DNA from: Solirubrobacter sp963798325
GTDB taxonomy: Bacteria > Actinomycetota > Thermoleophilia > Solirubrobacterales > Solirubrobacteraceae
Length of the DNA: 64,000 bases
Direction: 5' to 3'
Assembly: GCA_963798325.1 (NCBI GenBank)
Contig: CAWCSS010000002.1
Span: 372,001 to 436,000, forward strand
Part shown: positions 16,316 through 25,175 of the stretch, one piece after another
How positions within the stretch are numbered: the first letter of the stretch is position 1
How the letters are laid out: every line of letters begins with the position of its first letter
Position numbers and translations under genes: made by a program
The notes under the pieces: generated by a model
What the model was told of the DNA's origin: nothing
The model's database searches: none
The model's input: the letters and a program-made list of their open reading frames with translations, nothing else

Positions 16316-17501
16316 ATGGCCGCGACCGATGTCCTCAAGCCCGACCACGCCGCGCCGAGGCGCCACTTCATCTTCAACGAAGAGCACGAGGCGCTGCGGG
16401 AGTCCATCCACGCCTTCGTGATCAAGGAACTGGCCCCGCACGCGGAGGAGTGGGAGGAGACGACGTTCCCGGATTCCGTGCTGCGCCGGATGGGCGAGCT
16501 CGGCTTCCTGGGGCTCTCGATGCCGGAGCAGTACGGCGGTCAGGGCGGCGACTACTTCTGCAATCTGGTGCTCGCCGAGGAGCTCTCCTTCAGCGGGTCG
16601 GGCGGGCTGAGCATGGGCGTGGCGGTGCACACCGACATGGCCACCCCGCCGATCCTGCAGTTCGGCACCGAGGAGCAGAAGCAGCGCTATCTCGTGCCCG
16701 CCATCAAGGGCGAGAAGATCTCCTGCCTCGGCATCACCGAGCCCGACGCCGGGTCCGACGTGAGCGGCATCCGCACCCGCGCCGTGCGCGACGGCGACGA
16801 GTACGTCATCAACGGCTCCAAGACCTACATCACCAACGGCCACCGGGCCGACTTCATCGTGCTCGTGACCAAGACCGACCCGGACGCCGGCTATGACGGG
16901 TTCACGCTGTTCCTGGTCGACATGGACACCGCCCGGCGTGGTGCGCGAGAAGCGGCTCGAGAAGCTCGGCATGCACGCGTCCGACACCGCGCTGCTGGCC
17001 TTCCAGGACGTCCGCGTGGGAACCGACGCCGTGCTCGGGCAGCTCGGCAAGGGCTTCTACCACATCATGTGGGAGCTCCAGGGGGAGCGCCTGATCGGCG
17101 CCGCGGGCTGCGTCGCGGGCGCCCAGCGCGCGTTCGATCGCACCCTCGCCTACGCGCTCGAGCGCAAGGCGTTCGGCCGCGAGATCGGCCACTTCCAGGT
17201 CATCCGCCACAAGTTCGCGGCGATGGCGACCAAGATCGAGGCCTGCCGCCAGCTCGTCTACACGACGGCGTGGCGGTTCGCCAACGGCGAGTACCCCGTC
17301 CGCGAGATCTCGATGGCCAAGCTCAACGCCTCGCAGATGTGCTGCGAGGTGGCCGACGAATGCCTGCAGATCTTCGGCGGCGCGGGCTACATGCGGGAGT
17401 ACCAGATCGAGCGCGCCTGGCGCGACCTGCGCCTGAACCGCATCGGCGCGGGCACCGACGAGATCATGCTCGACGTGATTGGACGATCGTACGGTTTGTA
17501 G
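16316..17501 (+). CDS. Acyl-CoA dehydrogenase, one frame break
   Basis: About 394 residues. The first frame gives the N-terminal helical domain (FNEEHEALRESIHAFVIKEL) and the FAD beta-domain (CLGITEPDAGSDVSGI, INGSKTYITNGHRADF). After an extra base near 16931 the second frame continues VVREKRLEKLGMHASDTALL through FGGAGYMREYQIERAWRD to IGAGTDEIMLDVIGRSYGL. The loop IGAGTDE has no catalytic Glu, whereas QGERLIGA aligns with the helix carrying the base in the isovaleryl-/long-chain branch, so the enzyme probably belongs there. It oxidises acyl-CoA to enoyl-CoA and passes electrons to ETF. It is divergent from the crotonase operon. Confidence 0.87.
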
Positions 17502-17517
17502 TACCGCACCGTCCAGT

Positions 17518-17523
17518 TAGGGT
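17518..17523 (+). promoter_or_regulatory. Candidate -10 box TAGGGT of carboxypeptidase gene
   Basis: TAGGGT followed by CGGCCG and ATG 17530. No ribosome-binding site is visible between them. Confidence 0.45.
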
Positions 17524-17529
17524 CGGCCG

Positions 17530-20426
17530 ATGCGGAGGGTCTATCTCGGCGCCATGGTCGGCGCCCTGGTTTCGCTCGGTCTCGCCCAGCCTGCGCTGGC
17601 GGCCGACCGGGTGGAGCCGCTCAACCAATACATCGTCAAAGGCACGGATGCCGAGCTCGATCAGCTCGGCGCGCTCGGCTATGACGTGACCGAGGGCGCG
17701 GACGCGCCCGGCAGGTCGGGCATCGTCGCGACGCCCTCCCAGGCGGACGCGCTCGAGGCGAAGGGCTTCGACGTCAGCTCGCTCGGCAAGGAGAACACGC
17801 AGTCGGCGGCGCCCGCCGCGGCCGGGATCCCGCTCGCCGACCCGACCTGGGGCTACGACGTCTACCGGCCGTGGAACCTGAAGCCGGCGCCGTGCCAGAC
17901 GGTCTGCTCCGGCGCGGTCGACGCGGACGGCAACCCGGTCTCGATCAAGCAGTGGATGGACGCCCAGGCCGCGGCCAACCCGACGCTGGTCAAGCGCGTC
18001 GTCTACGGCACCTCGGTCAACGGCCAGGAGCTCGTCGCCTACAAGGTCACGCAGAACGCGACCACGACCGCCGACGGCTCCAGGCCCGCCGCGATGTTCC
18101 ACGGCGCCCAGCACGCCCGCGAGTGGATCTCGGTCGAGGTCACGCGGCGCGAGTTCAAGTACGTCCTGGACCACCGCGGCGACGCCGACATGTCCGCGCT
18201 GCTGGCGGGCACCGAGCTGTGGTTCATCCCGGTCTTCAACGTCGACGGCTACGACTACACGTTCCAGTCGCGTGCGACCCGCCTGTGGCGCAAGAACCTG
18301 CGCGACACCAACAACAACGGCACGATCGCGTCCGGCGACGGCATCGACACCAACCGCAACTTCTCCGAGAAGTGGCGCTACGACAACGAGGGCGCGTCGG
18401 ACTCGACGTCGAGCGAGACCTACCGTGGCCCGGCGCCGGAGTCCGAGCCCGAGGTCAAGAGCTTCCACGACCTGATGAAGGTCATCAAGCCGAAGTTCCA
18501 CATCGACTACCACTCCTACGCGCAGCTGGTGCTCTACCCGGTCGGCTGGCAGGTCGAGACCTACGGCGGCGACACGCCGCTGATGGAGGCCCTCGCGGGC
18601 GACGACCAGCGCCCGGCGGTGGCCGGCTATGACCCCGACGTCGGTGGCGAGCTCTACACCACCAACGGCGAGATCACCGACACGATGTACCTGCAGGAGG
18701 GCGTGCTCGCCTACACCGTCGAGCTCGACGGTGGCTCCGGCTCCGGCGTCGGCGGCACCACCTCGACCGGCAACACCGTGGGCATGAACCCGGGCGGGTT
18801 CGTCTTCCAGGACCGCGAGGCCGACGTCGAGGCCGTCGCCGCCAAGAACATCCCGTTCATGCTCGACCTCGCGCAGTCCGCGACGCACCCGGACACGCCG
18901 GTCTCGCACCTCGGCAACGCGATCCCGGATTTCGTCCCACAGACCTTCGGCACCTCCTACGGCTCGCCGCAGACGGTCGAGGTCAACGCCAAGCGCGCCC
19001 TCGGCGACGTGACCGTCAACTACCAGATCAACGGCGGCGCGACGCAGACCGCCTCCACCTCGGAGTTCAACGGCGGCAAGCGCTACGGCAGGTCGGGCGT
19101 CTACTACCACCGCATGCGCGGCGAGATCTCCGGCTTCAAGGCCGGCGACAGCGTGAAGGTGTGGTTCACCGCGGGCGGCCAAGTCCTCGAGCGACTTCAC
19201 CTTCGCGGCTTCCGCCAACGGCCACGGCAACCAGGTCCTGGTGCTTTCCGCCGAGGACTACACCGGCCTCTCGCCGAACACGGCGCCGACCGCCGGCCCG
19301 TCATATCTCTCGACCTACATGGATGCGCTGGCCGACGCCGGGATCCCGGCCGACGTCTACGACATCGACGCCAACAACCGCACCATGGCCGACGAGCTGG
19401 GCGTGCTCGGCCACTATCGCGCGGTCATCTGGTACACGGGCACCGACGACTACGTCCGCGATCCCGGCCAGACCGTCGGCATCTCGAAGATGTACGACGA
19501 CCAGATGATCGCCATCCGCGATTACCTCAACGACGGGCGGCAAGGTCATCGCCGCCGGTCAGCGCGCCCTGCAGGGCTCCTGGTCGGAGTACGCGTACAA
19601 CCCGCTCGGGCGCTTCCCGGACAAGCCCCAGTGCCGGTCGAACACCAACTCGAACACCGGCCAGGGCCCGATCGGCCAGCTCGAGAACTGCGTGCAGACG
19701 TCCAACGACTTCATGCAGTACTGGATGGGGGCGTACTCGCGCTCCAACCAGGCGACGACGGCGACCGCGGTGAGCGCCTTGACGATCGTGGGGCAGTCGC
19801 CGTTCAGCGGGTCGTTCTCGCTCTCCAACCAGGCCTTCCTGGGGCGCTTCGCACCCACGTCGAACACGCTCCCGGTGGCGAGCTTCCCGCAGTTCGCGTC
19901 CAAGGCCACGCACCTGGTGCAGGGCTCGTCGAACGCCGTCGGCGTCTCGACCGCGGACACGCAGCTGTGGGGCTTCGGCCTGGAGAACATCGCCGACCGC
20001 GCGACGCGGGCGACGCTGATCCGCGAGGGCCTCGGCCAGCTCGGCGTGAACCCGTACACGTCGACCACGGGCGGACCTTCGGGGACCGTGCCGGCCACGC
20101 TGTCGCTGACGCTCGGCACACCCGCCTCGTTCGGCACCTTCGTGCCGGGCTCCGCGGGTGACTACACGGCGTCGACGACGGCCAACGTCATCTCGACGGC
20201 CGGCGACGCGGCGCTCACGGTGTCCGACCCCGGCCACCTGACCAACGGCGCGTTCTCGCTCCCGGAGCCGCTGCAGGTCCTGTTCAGCAGGTCCACCTGG
20301 ACCGGCCCGACCTCCAACGAGGGCGTGACGATCACGTTCAAGCAGCACATCAACGCGACCGACCCCCTGCGCAGCGGCACCTACGGCAAGACGCTCACGT
20401 TCACGCTGTCGACGACGACTCCCTAA
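17530..20426 (+). CDS. Secreted M14 zinc carboxypeptidase, two frame breaks
   Basis: About 965 residues when joined. A signal peptide (MRRVYLGAMVGALVSLGLAQ, cleaved after ALA near residue 24) directs export. The M14 domain has zinc ligands in MFHGAQHAREWIS (H about 195, E about 198) and HIDYHSYAQ (H about 327), and the catalytic Glu in AYTVELDGG (about 397). A large C-terminal region continues in a second frame (LVLSAEDYTGLSPNTAP) after an extra base near 19183, and a third (KVIAAGQRALQGSWSEYAYN) after another near 19541; it resembles an immune-inhibitor-A-like accessory region. The product should trim C-terminal residues from peptides outside the cell. The stop TAA falls in a half-copy (CCTAAAG) of the dispersed repeat. 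Confidence 0.85.
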
Positions 20427-20434
20427 AGCTCCCC

Positions 20435-20455
20435 TAAAGGGGACAGTCCCCTTAA
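20435..20455. repeat. Dispersed palindromic repeat, ACAGT-loop form
   Basis: TAAAGGGG-ACAGT-CCCCTTAA, nine bases after the carboxypeptidase stop. A second arm-like piece CCTTTAGGTT follows at 20461-20470, as in the copy at 37872. It can form a seven- to eight-pair hairpin in DNA or RNA and may end transcription of the upstream gene. Confidence 0.8.
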
Positions 20456-20470
20456 CGGAGCCTTTAGGTT

Positions 20471-20503
20471 CGGGACCCCGTGCAGAAAATGCGCGGGGTC
20501 CCG
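20471..20503. other. Strong hairpin (10-bp stem) in the leader of the SDR gene
   Basis: CGGGACCCCG at 20471-20480 and CGGGGTCCCG at 20494-20503 pair perfectly around a 13-base loop, 15 bases before the SDR start codon. No T-run follows, so a 5'-leader structure or protein site is as likely as a terminator. Confidence 0.5.
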
Positions 20504-20518
20504 ATATCTTCCTGCGCC

Positions 20519-21346
20519 ATGGGAGTCCTTGACGACAAGGTGGCGATCGTGACCGGCTCGGCCCGTGGCATCGGCCGCGCGACGGCGGAGCTGCTCTCCG
20601 AGCATGGTGCGAAGGTGGTCATCAACGACCTCGACGCGGATCTGGCCGGCCAGGCGGCCTCGGAGATCGCGGGCGAGACGGCCGTCTACGGCGGCGATCT
20701 GACGAAGGAGAGCGCGCCCGACGCGCTGATCGCGACGGCGATCGATGCCTGGGGCAAGATCGACATCATCGTCAACAACGCCGGCTACACGATCGACGCG
20801 CCGATCCACAAGATGTCCGACGACGCGTACCAGCGGATGCTCGACATCCACACGGTCGTGCCGTTCCGCGTCCTGCGCGCCGCCGCGCCGCACCTGCGCG
20901 AGCCGGCCAAGCAGGAGCGCGAGGCGGGCGTCGAGGTCTTCCGCAAGATCGTCAACGTGTCCTCGATCAGCGGCACGATGGGCAACGCCGGCCAGGCCAA
21001 CTACGCGTCCGGCAAGGCCGCCGTGGTCGGGCTGACCAAGACGCTGGCCAAGGAGTGGGGCCAGTTCAAGATCAACGTCAACGCGGTCGCGTTCGGCTGG
21101 ATCGAGACCCGCCTGACGGCCTCCAAGGACTCCGAGAACACGATGGAGATCGACGGCCAGAAGGTCCAGCTCGGCATCCCGGAGCAGATGCGCTCGATGG
21201 CGCCGATGATGATCCCGATCGGCCGCCCGGGCACGCCCGAGGAGGCCGCCGGCGGCGTCTTCTTCCTCTGCTCGCCGTGGTCGAACTTCGTCCACGGCCA
21301 GGTCCTGAACATCACCGGCGGACAATTCACGGGGATGACGCAATGA
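20519..21346 (+). CDS. SDR family oxidoreductase (3-oxoacyl-ACP reductase-like)
   Basis: A 275-residue Rossmann-fold enzyme. The cofactor motif is TGSARGIG near residue 13, NNAG is at about 88, and the catalytic set is SSISG with Y162-x3-K166 (YASGK). Its C-terminus has the GxxxxVxGGxFTGMTQ-type end of FabG-like proteins. It should reduce or oxidise a keto/hydroxy group on an acyl carrier or CoA substrate with NAD(P). The start is ATG 20519, after a hairpin-containing leader. Its stop overlaps the ATG of the cupin gene, so the two are translated together and may act on the same compound. Confidence 0.88.
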   Translation: MGVLDDKVAIVTGSARGIGRATAELLSEHGAKVVINDLDADLAGQAASEIAGETAVYGGDLTKESAPDALIATAIDAWGKIDIIVNNAGYTIDAPIHKMSDDAYQRMLDIHTVVPFRVLRAAAPHLREPAKQEREAGVEVFRKIVNVSSISGTMGNAGQANYASGKAAVVGLTKTLAKEWGQFKINVNAVAFGWIETRLTASKDSENTMEIDGQKVQLGIPEQMRSMAPMMIPIGRPGTPEEAAGGVFFLCSPWSNFVHGQVLNITGGQFTGMTQ

Positions 21347-21726
21347 AGCTCGTCAAAGGCTCCGACCCCGATCGTGACGTCCCCCGCGGCGTCGTCGGCG
21401 GCGTCGAGATCTCGCAGGCCACGGCCGGCGCGCACAACCTCTACATGGGCATCTTCCGCGTCCCGGCGGGAAGCCGCGGCCGCCCGCACTACCACGACAA
21501 CTGCGAATCGGCGCTCTACATGCTCTCGGGCGCAATCGAGATCAAGTGGGGCGACCAGCTCGAGCAGTCGCTGACGGTCGAGGCCGGGGACATGCTCTAC
21601 GTCCCGCCGCGCGTCACCCACACCGTCGAGAACACCTCCGCGAACGACCCCGCCGAGTACGTCGTCGCCCGCGACTCGCCGACCGAGGACTCGGTCGAGG
21701 TCCCCTGGGCGGACTCGCCAACCTAA
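21343..21726 (+). CDS. Cupin domain-containing protein
   Basis: A 127-residue single-domain cupin. Motif 1 is GRPHYHDNCESALYMLSGAIE, with two His and one Glu as metal ligands. Motif 2 is GDMLYVPPRVTHTVEN, with the last His. It starts at ATG 21343 overlapping the SDR stop. The function could be an isomerase, dioxygenase or small-molecule sensor; nothing narrower is justified. The stop codon TAA (21724-21726, ACC TAA AGG) is part of the palindromic repeat that follows. Confidence 0.85.
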   Translation: MKLVKGSDPDRDVPRGVVGGVEISQATAGAHNLYMGIFRVPAGSRGRPHYHDNCESALYMLSGAIEIKWGDQLEQSLTVEAGDMLYVPPRVTHTVENTSANDPAEYVVARDSPTEDSVEVPWADSPT

Positions 21727-21745
21727 AGGGGCCAGGCCCCTTTAA
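21723..21745. repeat. Dispersed palindromic repeat, CCAGG-loop form
   Basis: CTAAAGGGG-CCAGG-CCCCTTTAA between the cupin and the exporter gene. Its left arm supplies the TAA stop of the cupin gene. Confidence 0.8.
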
Positions 21746-21804
21746 GTTAGTGACCACTCAGCTTGGCGCGTAGACACTCGCCGCGCGCTTGACGGATCGC
21801 GGAA

Positions 21805-21820
21805 GTGAGTCGAGACTCAC
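21805..21820. promoter_or_regulatory. Perfect palindrome GTGAGTC-GA-GACTCAC before exporter gene
   Basis: A 16-base perfect palindrome ending five bases before ATG 21825. Drug-exporter genes of this family are often controlled by TetR or MarR repressors that bind such sites. No regulator gene is adjacent, so the binder is unknown; it could also mask the start codon in RNA. Confidence 0.5.
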
Positions 21821-21824
21821 CTCC

Positions 21825-23246
21825 ATGGTCAGCTCTCGTCGCTCCGGTCCTTGGTGGACGTTCGCGGTCGTGTCGACCGCGCTCTTCATGGTCGTCCTCG
21901 ACAACCTCGTCGTCACGACCGCTCTGCCGTCGATCCGCAGGGACCTCGGCGGCGGGCTGAGCGACCTCGAGTGGACGGTCAACGCGTACACGCTGACCTA
22001 CGCGGTGCTGCTGATGACGGGCGCCGCGCTCGGCGACCGCTTCGGGCGCCGGCGCGTGTTCGTCATCGGGCTGACGGTCTTCACCGTGGCCTCCGCCATG
22101 GCCGCGCTCGCGCCGTCGACGGGCGCGCTGATCGCCGCGCGGGCCATCCAGGGCGCCGGCGGCGCGATCGTCACGCCGCTGACCCTGACGCTGCTCTCGA
22201 CCGCGTTCCCCGAGGGCCAGCGCGGGCTGGCGATCGGCCTGTGGTCGGGCATCTCCGGCCTGGCCGTCGCGCTCGGGCCGCTGGTCGGCGGCGCCGTCGT
22301 CGAGGGCATCTCGTGGCACTGGATCTTCTGGCTCAACGTCCCGATCGGGATCGCGCTCATCCCGCTGGCCTACGCGCGGCTGCAGGAGTCCCATGGCCCG
22401 GCGGACAAGCTCGACATCCCGGGGGTGATCATCGCGGGCGTCGGCGTGCTGGGTCTCGTCTACGGCATCGTGCGCGGCGCCGAGGACGGCTGGACGGCGT
22501 TCAACGTGCTCGGCTCGATCATCGTCGGCGGCGTCTTCCTCCTCGCGTTCGTCCTGTGGGAGCTGCGCGCGCCGGCGCCGATGCTGCCGATGCGCTTCTT
22601 CCGCTCGCGCGCCTTCTCGGCGTCCAACGGCGTGTCGCTGGCGATGTACTTCGGCGTCTTCGGCGGGATCTTCCTGATCGCCCAGTACTTCCAGGTCGCC
22701 CAGGGCTACTCGCCGCTGGAGGCCGGCATCCGCACGCTGCCGTGGACCGGCATGCCGATCATCGTCGCCCCGATCGCGGGCATCCTCTCCGACAAGATCG
22801 GCTCGCGGCCGCTGATGTTCCTCGGGCTCACGCTGCAGTCGGTCGCGCTCGGCTGGCTGGCGACGCTGTTCGCACCCGACACCCCCTACGGCTCGTTCGT
22901 GCTCCCGATGGCGCTGGCCGGGGCCGGGATGGCGATGGTGTTCGCGCCGACGGCCAACGCCGTCCTGAGCTCGGTGCTCCCGCAGGAGGCCGGCCAGGCC
23001 TCCGGCGCGACCAACGCGATCCGCGAGGTGGGCGGCGGGCTCGGCGTCGCCGTGCTCGCCTCGGTGTTCGCCGCCAACGGCTCCTTCGCGTCCCCGCAGG
23101 CGTTCAGCGACGGGCTCGTCCCGGCCGTGTGGGTCGGCGCCGCCGTGCTGGCGGTCGGCGCGCTGATCGCGCTGCTGGTGCCGGGCAAGAACGCGGTCAA
23201 GCCGCCTCAGGCGGCGGCGGAGCCCGAGCTGGTCGCCGCGTCGTAG
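21825..23246 (+). CDS. MFS transporter, DHA2 (EmrB/QacA) drug:H+ antiporter family
   Basis: A 473-residue protein with 14 predicted helices. Motif A reads LGDRFGRRRVF after helix 2, and motif C-like WTVNAYTLTYAVLL and ISGLAVALGPLVGGAVV are in the first half. LDNLVVTTALPSIRRDLG in helix 1 is the DHA2 signature. It probably exports hydrophobic or cationic compounds using the proton gradient. Start ATG 21825 is preferred to the upstream in-frame TTG 21789, which would translate through the palindrome. Its 3' end overlaps the convergent acyltransferase gene by 40 bases. Confidence 0.9.
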   Translation: MVSSRRSGPWWTFAVVSTALFMVVLDNLVVTTALPSIRRDLGGGLSDLEWTVNAYTLTYAVLLMTGAALGDRFGRRRVFVIGLTVFTVASAMAALAPSTGALIAARAIQGAGGAIVTPLTLTLLSTAFPEGQRGLAIGLWSGISGLAVALGPLVGGAVVEGISWHWIFWLNVPIGIALIPLAYARLQESHGPADKLDIPGVIIAGVGVLGLVYGIVRGAEDGWTAFNVLGSIIVGGVFLLAFVLWELRAPAPMLPMRFFRSRAFSASNGVSLAMYFGVFGGIFLIAQYFQVAQGYSPLEAGIRTLPWTGMPIIVAPIAGILSDKIGSRPLMFLGLTLQSVALGWLATLFAPDTPYGSFVLPMALAGAGMAMVFAPTANAVLSSVLPQEAGQASGATNAIREVGGGLGVAVLASVFAANGSFASPQAFSDGLVPAVWVGAAVLAVGALIALLVPGKNAVKPPQAAAEPELVAAS

Positions 23247-23938
23247 AGCTCGCGGACCTTCGCGAAGATCGCGTCGGCGACGGCCTGCTCCTGCTCGCGC
23301 GTCGGCTTCTCGACGCGCTCGTAGGCGAGCGGCTCGCCGTAGAAGACGCGGACCTTGGGGAACTGCGCGCGCTTCCAGTTGCGGACGTGGCTGGAGCCGA
23401 CGATCGCCACCGGGACGACCGGGGACCCGCTGAGCAGCGCGAGCCGCCCGATCCCGCGCTTGGCCTTCTTGGCCGGCTCTCCCGTCCGCGAGCGCCCGCC
23501 CTCGGCGTACATGGCCATCGTGTCGCCGCGATCGAGCACCGTCACGGCGGTCTTGAACGCCTCCTCGTCGGCGAACCCGCGCCGCACCGGGAAGACGCCG
23601 CCGTGGGTGTAGATCCAGGACATCGGCGGCTTGAAGAGCTGCGACTTGGCCATGAAGTGGACCTTGCGCCGCAGCGCCACGCCGAGGAAGAAGTGATCCA
23701 GGAACGAGAAGTGGTTGGGCGCGAGGATCACCGGCCCGACGGCCGGGACGCGCTCAGGGTGGTAGCCGCGGACGCGGAAGAAGATCCACGACATCAGGCT
23801 CATGAGGATCCGGACGATCTCGTAGACGAAGTCGGGCTCGCGCGTGCGCGTGCGCTGGTGGAACCGGTCGAAGGCCGCCTTCTCCCGCGCGTCCTTGTAC
23901 TCCGATTCCTTGATCTCGACGAGGTCGGGCTGACTCAT
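23207..23938 (-). CDS. 1-acylglycerol-3-phosphate acyltransferase-like (PlsC) protein
   Basis: A 243-residue protein with the acyltransferase motif I NHFSFLD (H76, D81), the FPVRRG and EGGRSRTG segments (motifs II-III) and VVPVAIVGSS (motif IV). A hydrophobic stretch near residues 41-56 suggests membrane association. It probably acylates lysophosphatidic acid or another lysophospholipid. ATG 23938 is chosen over the in-frame TTG two codons earlier. It converges on the exporter gene with 40 bases of overlap; its 5' side faces a 285-base intergenic region shared with the biotin-carrier gene. Confidence 0.87.
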   Translation of the reverse strand: MSQPDLVEIKESEYKDAREKAAFDRFHQRTRTREPDFVYEIVRILMSLMSWIFFRVRGYHPERVPAVGPVILAPNHFSFLDHFFLGVALRRKVHFMAKSQLFKPPMSWIYTHGGVFPVRRGFADEEAFKTAVTVLDRGDTMAMYAEGGRSRTGEPAKKAKRGIGRLALLSGSPVVPVAIVGSSHVRNWKRAQFPKVRVFYGEPLAYERVEKPTREQEQAVADAIFAKVRELYDAATSSGSAAA

Positions 23939-24037
23939 GGCCAATTGAGCCTAGGAGATTCGCGAGGCGATCTCCAATGCCGAAATGGGCGCGCGCCCAC
24001 GGGGCGGCCGCGCGCCGGAGGGCGCCGAGGTCCGGTC

Positions 24038-24074
24038 GCGGTGGGTGGAGCCGTCCAGGAACTCCACCCACCGC
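24038..24074. other. Perfect 13-bp inverted repeat in a divergent intergenic region
   Basis: GCGGTGGGTGGAG (24038-24050) and CTCCACCCACCGC (24062-24074) pair perfectly around an 11-base loop. The region 23939-24223 between two divergent genes has no convincing coding sequence; this hairpin is its only clear structure. It could be an operator, an attenuator or part of a small RNA. Confidence 0.55.
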
Positions 24075-24210
24075 TTCCTTCGCCGGTTCGCCGTTCGCCG
24101 CGGGAGGAGAGATCGCGACGTACGACGATTCGAATGGTGGCGGTCGCGAGACTGTCTCCCCACCGACCCCGTGTACGCAAATGAGGGCGCGAGTGTCGAC
24201 CGAGTGTCTA

Positions 24211-24216
24211 TATCGT
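24211..24216 (+). promoter_or_regulatory. Candidate -10 box TATCGT of biotin-carrier gene
   Basis: TATCGT, seven bases, GTG 24224; the transcript would be leaderless. The hexamer is the same as that before the DUF2804 gene. Confidence 0.45.
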
Positions 24217-24223
24217 GCCGGTC

Positions 24224-24436
24224 GTGGCGAACGTCGAAGCGCATATCACCGGCACCGTCTGGAAGATCGAGGTTGCCGTAGGGGACCAGGTGGGTGAGGG
24301 CGACACCGTCGCGATCCTCGAGTCGATGAAGATGGAGATGCCCGTCGAGGCCGAGGACGAGGGCACCGTCAAGGAGATCCTCGTCGAGGAGGGACAGGCG
24401 GTCAACGAGGGCGACCCCCTCGTCGTCCTTGAGTAG
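24224..24436 (+). CDS. Free-standing biotin carboxyl carrier (biotinyl-lipoyl) protein
   Basis: A 70-residue single biotinyl domain. The biotinylation motif is ESMKMEMP with the target lysine K36, flanked by the usual beta strands (ITGTVWKIEVAVGDQVGEGD and GTVKEILVEEGQAVNEGDP). It carries CO2 between a biotin carboxylase and a carboxyltransferase; the carboxyltransferase at 12234-13783 is a possible partner, but no carboxylase gene is in the window. GTG 24224 is preferred to GTG 24215 because of the -10 box spacing. The following crotonase reading begins within its stop. Confidence 0.85.
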   Translation: MANVEAHITGTVWKIEVAVGDQVGEGDTVAILESMKMEMPVEAEDEGTVKEILVEEGQAVNEGDPLVVLE

Positions 24437-24450
24437 CGTCACCGTCGATC

Positions 24451-25134
24451 GTGCCCGCCGAGGGCGTCGCCCGGGTGACGTTCTCCAACGCGGCCAAGCG
24501 CAATGCCCTCGACGGCGAGATCCTCGACGGGCTGGCCCAGGCGCTGCCGGGCCTCGACGCGCGCTGCGTGATCCTGGCCGGTGCGGGCGAGGCGTTCAGC
24601 GCCGGCTACGACATCAGCAACTTGACGCCGGAGAAGCTGGCGGACGTGCTGACGCACCCGTTCGAGGCCGCGCTCGCGGCGGTCGACGCGATCGAGGTGC
24701 CCGTGATCGCGGCGATGAACGGGCATGCGTTCGGTGGCGGACTCGAGCTCGCGCTGGCCTGCGACCTGCGGATCTGCTCGCCGCGCGCGAAACTCGGGAT
24801 GCCGCCCGCGCGACTCGGCGTCGTCTATTCGCGCTCCGGGCTGGAGCGCTTCCGCGACGCGATCGGCGGCGCCCGCACGCGCGAGCTGTTCCTCACCGCG
24901 CAGCCGATCGACGCGCGCACGGCGCTCGATTGGGGCCTGGTCAACGAGCTCGCCGACGACGTACCCGCCCGGGCGGTCGAGCTCGCCGCGCACATCGCCA
25001 CGCTCTCGCCGCTTTCGCTGCGCGGCAACAAGGCCGTCCTCAACGGCGCGGACGACGCGCCGCTGCGCGCGGAGGCCTTCGCGTCCGAGGATTTCGCGGA
25101 GCGCGTCCGGGCCTTCCTGAGCCGTCCGACCTGA
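24451..25134 (+). CDS. Enoyl-CoA hydratase/isomerase (crotonase), second copy
   Basis: About 227 residues in this frame. Motifs: ILAGAGEAFSAGYDISNL (oxyanion hole) and AAMNGHAFGGGLELALACDL (CoA pocket), with the loop MPPARLGVVYSRSG in place of the usual second Glu. The natural N-terminus is probably longer: the frame just upstream reads SSVTVDR and, if one base near 24450 is dropped, runs into PAEGVARVTF, which would put the start at TTG 24429 overlapping the biotin-carrier stop. It lies directly between the carrier and a PLP enzyme and is probably in one operon with them. Confidence 0.85.
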   Translation: MPAEGVARVTFSNAAKRNALDGEILDGLAQALPGLDARCVILAGAGEAFSAGYDISNLTPEKLADVLTHPFEAALAAVDAIEVPVIAAMNGHAFGGGLELALACDLRICSPRAKLGMPPARLGVVYSRSGLERFRDAIGGARTRELFLTAQPIDARTALDWGLVNELADDVPARAVELAAHIATLSPLSLRGNKAVLNGADDAPLRAEAFASEDFAERVRAFLSRPT

Positions 25135-25175
25135 GCCGTACCGTCCGGTCAACGTCACTCGGACAAGGACCGTGG

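Noticed and set aside
14720..17050. A single 776-residue minus-strand frame covering the arginase-like gene, crotonase and part of the dehydrogenase
   Set aside because: Only its last third (arginase-like) and a short crotonase start are protein-like; the middle is the shadow of genes in other frames.
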